Assembly (NCBI GenBank): GCA_014191855.1
Contig: BJHF01000004.1
Coordinates: 50,937-114,936, forward strand
Source of the DNA: Deltaproteobacteria bacterium
GTDB lineage: Bacteria; Myxococcota_A; UBA796; SXON01
Direction: 5' to 3'
Length of the DNA: 64,000 bases
Positions 63,239 through 64,000 of this stretch are shown here, piece by piece. The position numbers were made by a program, and so were the translations under genes. Within the stretch, counting starts at the first letter, position 1, and every line of letters begins with the position of its first letter. A model generated the notes under the pieces. The model did no database searches, was not told where the DNA came from, and saw only the letters and a list, made by a program, of their open reading frames with translations.

Positions 63239-64000
63239 CGTCCCTCTTTGGTAATGGTAGCGGAAAGCGGGAAGAGCTGCAGGTTCACCTGCATCACCCG
63301 CGAGCGTGGCGCGTCGGCGCCATCGCAAAGATCGAGCAGCCGCTCCTGGAAGCGGTCGAGCTCGCGCTTGAGCGTAGGCAGGAGCGATGCGGGGATCGCG
63401 ACGGTGACGGCGCAAAAGTGGCGTTCCGCCTGGGGCGTTGAGTCGAGCGAGGCCCGTGCGCGCTCGATCATACCCAGGTGGTAGCTTCGCCCCGCCAGCC
63501 CGCGCACCTCGTGCGGCGTGACCAGCGTGGCGTCCGTCGGCGTCACTTTACCGTCTTCTGACTTGAGAAGTCCCAAGCTGAGGAGGCCTTCGAGCGCGTC
63601 GCGCGCCTCCGCCTCGCTGATCGGTGGGCGCACCGTGCGCGCGATCCACGCCGGATCAGCGATGAAACCCGGGCACGCCGCAAGCTCCCGCACGGCGGCG
63701 AACGACCAGCGGGCGATCGCATCGAACGCGGCGCCCTCGAGCTGGCGCGCCTCGCGGAATCGTTTGGTCGCCCGAACCTTCTCCCACGCGGCCGCGCGCT
63801 CGGCCGGCGTCTCGCACTGGTCGAGGTCGACCAGGGCCTCGAAGAACGTCGCGTCGTCCGCCCCGAGCCCCATCGCCTTCACAAACGCGGCGCAGGTGGT
63901 GGCCGTCAGGTTGCGCTGCCTGGCCACGATCGCGATCAGGAGGCTGGGCGAGGAGAGGCCCGCCTTGCGCGCGAACGCGCGATACGAAAAGCGAGGATTT
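63235..64000 (-). CDS. TIGR02147-family protein, start beyond the window
   Basis: 255 codons seen, open at the right edge. NPRFSYRAFARKAGLSS and RNLTATTCAAFVKAMGL form an XRE-type HTH-like segment, followed by FFEALVDLDQCETPAER and a C-terminal (DUF4423-like) domain with HLGMIERARASLDSTPQAERHF and FPLSATIT. This family is known from Fibrobacter and Myxococcota/Bdellovibrio-type bacteria and looks like a transcriptional regulator; its target is unknown. Stop overlaps the lipoprotein start. Confidence 0.8.
   Translation of the reverse strand, partial: NPRFSYRAFARKAGLSSPSLLIAIVARQRNLTATTCAAFVKAMGLGADDATFFEALVDLDQCETPAERAAAWEKVRATKRFREARQLEGAAFDAIARWSFAAVRELAACPGFIADPAWIARTVRPPISEAEARDALEGLLSLGLLKSEDGKVTPTDATLVTPHEVRGLAGRSYHLGMIERARASLDSTPQAERHFCAVTVAIPASLLPTLKRELDRFQERLLDLCDGADAPRSRVMQVNLQLFPLSATITKEGR

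Noticed and set aside
1..64000. tRNA, rRNA, prophage, insertion sequence or defence island
   Set aside because: No tRNA cloverleaf, rRNA segment, transposase, integrase or inverted-repeat-bounded element was recognised by eye; a search tool could still find a small RNA.

Overview
The window looks like chromosomal DNA of a high-GC (roughly two-thirds G+C) Gram-negative bacterium of the Myxococcota (former Deltaproteobacteria). Pointers are a MYXO-CTERM-like tail (Cys-Gly-Cys, hydrophobic stretch, Arg cluster) on one surface protein, many lipoproteins, MopE-type metal-binding repeat proteins, eukaryote-like Ser/Thr kinases, a TIGR02147-type protein, class II DAHP synthase and a complete Tol system. 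The lineage is inferred from gene content, not from a marker-gene comparison. No rRNA, tRNA, CRISPR array, insertion sequence or phage gene was seen.

Layout. 1-4215 (minus): two tandem kinase genes, each with an active-looking kinase domain followed by a degenerate one; the second gene adds a membrane helix and a LamG domain. A sigma54 activator (4267) diverges from them and meets a MYXO-CTERM-like surface protein. 6969-11614: class II DAHP synthase, an NlpC/P60 protein, then an overlapping pair (acyl-CoA ligase plus LpxL-like acyltransferase). 12175-18903 (minus): cphA, ruvB, DUF192 protein, lpxC, motA, motB. 19029-22631: lipoproteins, a small membrane protein and a subtilisin-like lipoprotein. 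22976-26358: a nitrate/sulfonate-type ABC importer with two permeases. 26390-27216: ECF sigma and zinc-finger anti-sigma pair, divergent from ftsQ and ftsZ (no ftsA between). 29915-32563: a solitary 882-residue AAA ATPase with an unusual helical N-terminal half. 32603-38767: two paralogous, MopE-repeat, beta-helix lipoproteins. 38930-43050 (minus): tolQ, tolR, tolA-like, tolB, ppx. 43343-46577: tandem paralogous secreted proteins, the first frameshifted. 46588-50517 (minus): two glycosyltransferases, a YbjN-like protein and a TPR protein. 50554-58592: NtrC-type regulator, TPR lipoprotein and a type IV minor pilin operon ending in pilY1, with an amber codon inside the pilV-like gene. 58607-64000 (minus): M23 peptidase, PP2C phosphatase, rsmA, tsaD, an EF-hand lipoprotein and a TIGR02147-family gene cut by the window end.

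The core theme is the cell envelope: division (ftsQZ), lipid A (lpxC and an LpxL-like enzyme), Tol-mediated envelope constriction, peptidoglycan hydrolases, type IV pilus tip proteins and secreted repeat proteins. Protein phosphorylation (kinases at the left, PP2C at the right) and two sigma54 activators provide regulation. Genes in operons are very tightly packed: stop and start codons overlap as ATGA, GTGA or TGATG in about twenty junctions, which fixes many starts.

The least familiar elements are the kinase-pseudokinase receptors, the toroid-like AAA protein, the tandem MopE-like lipoproteins and the broken paralogue and pilin genes.
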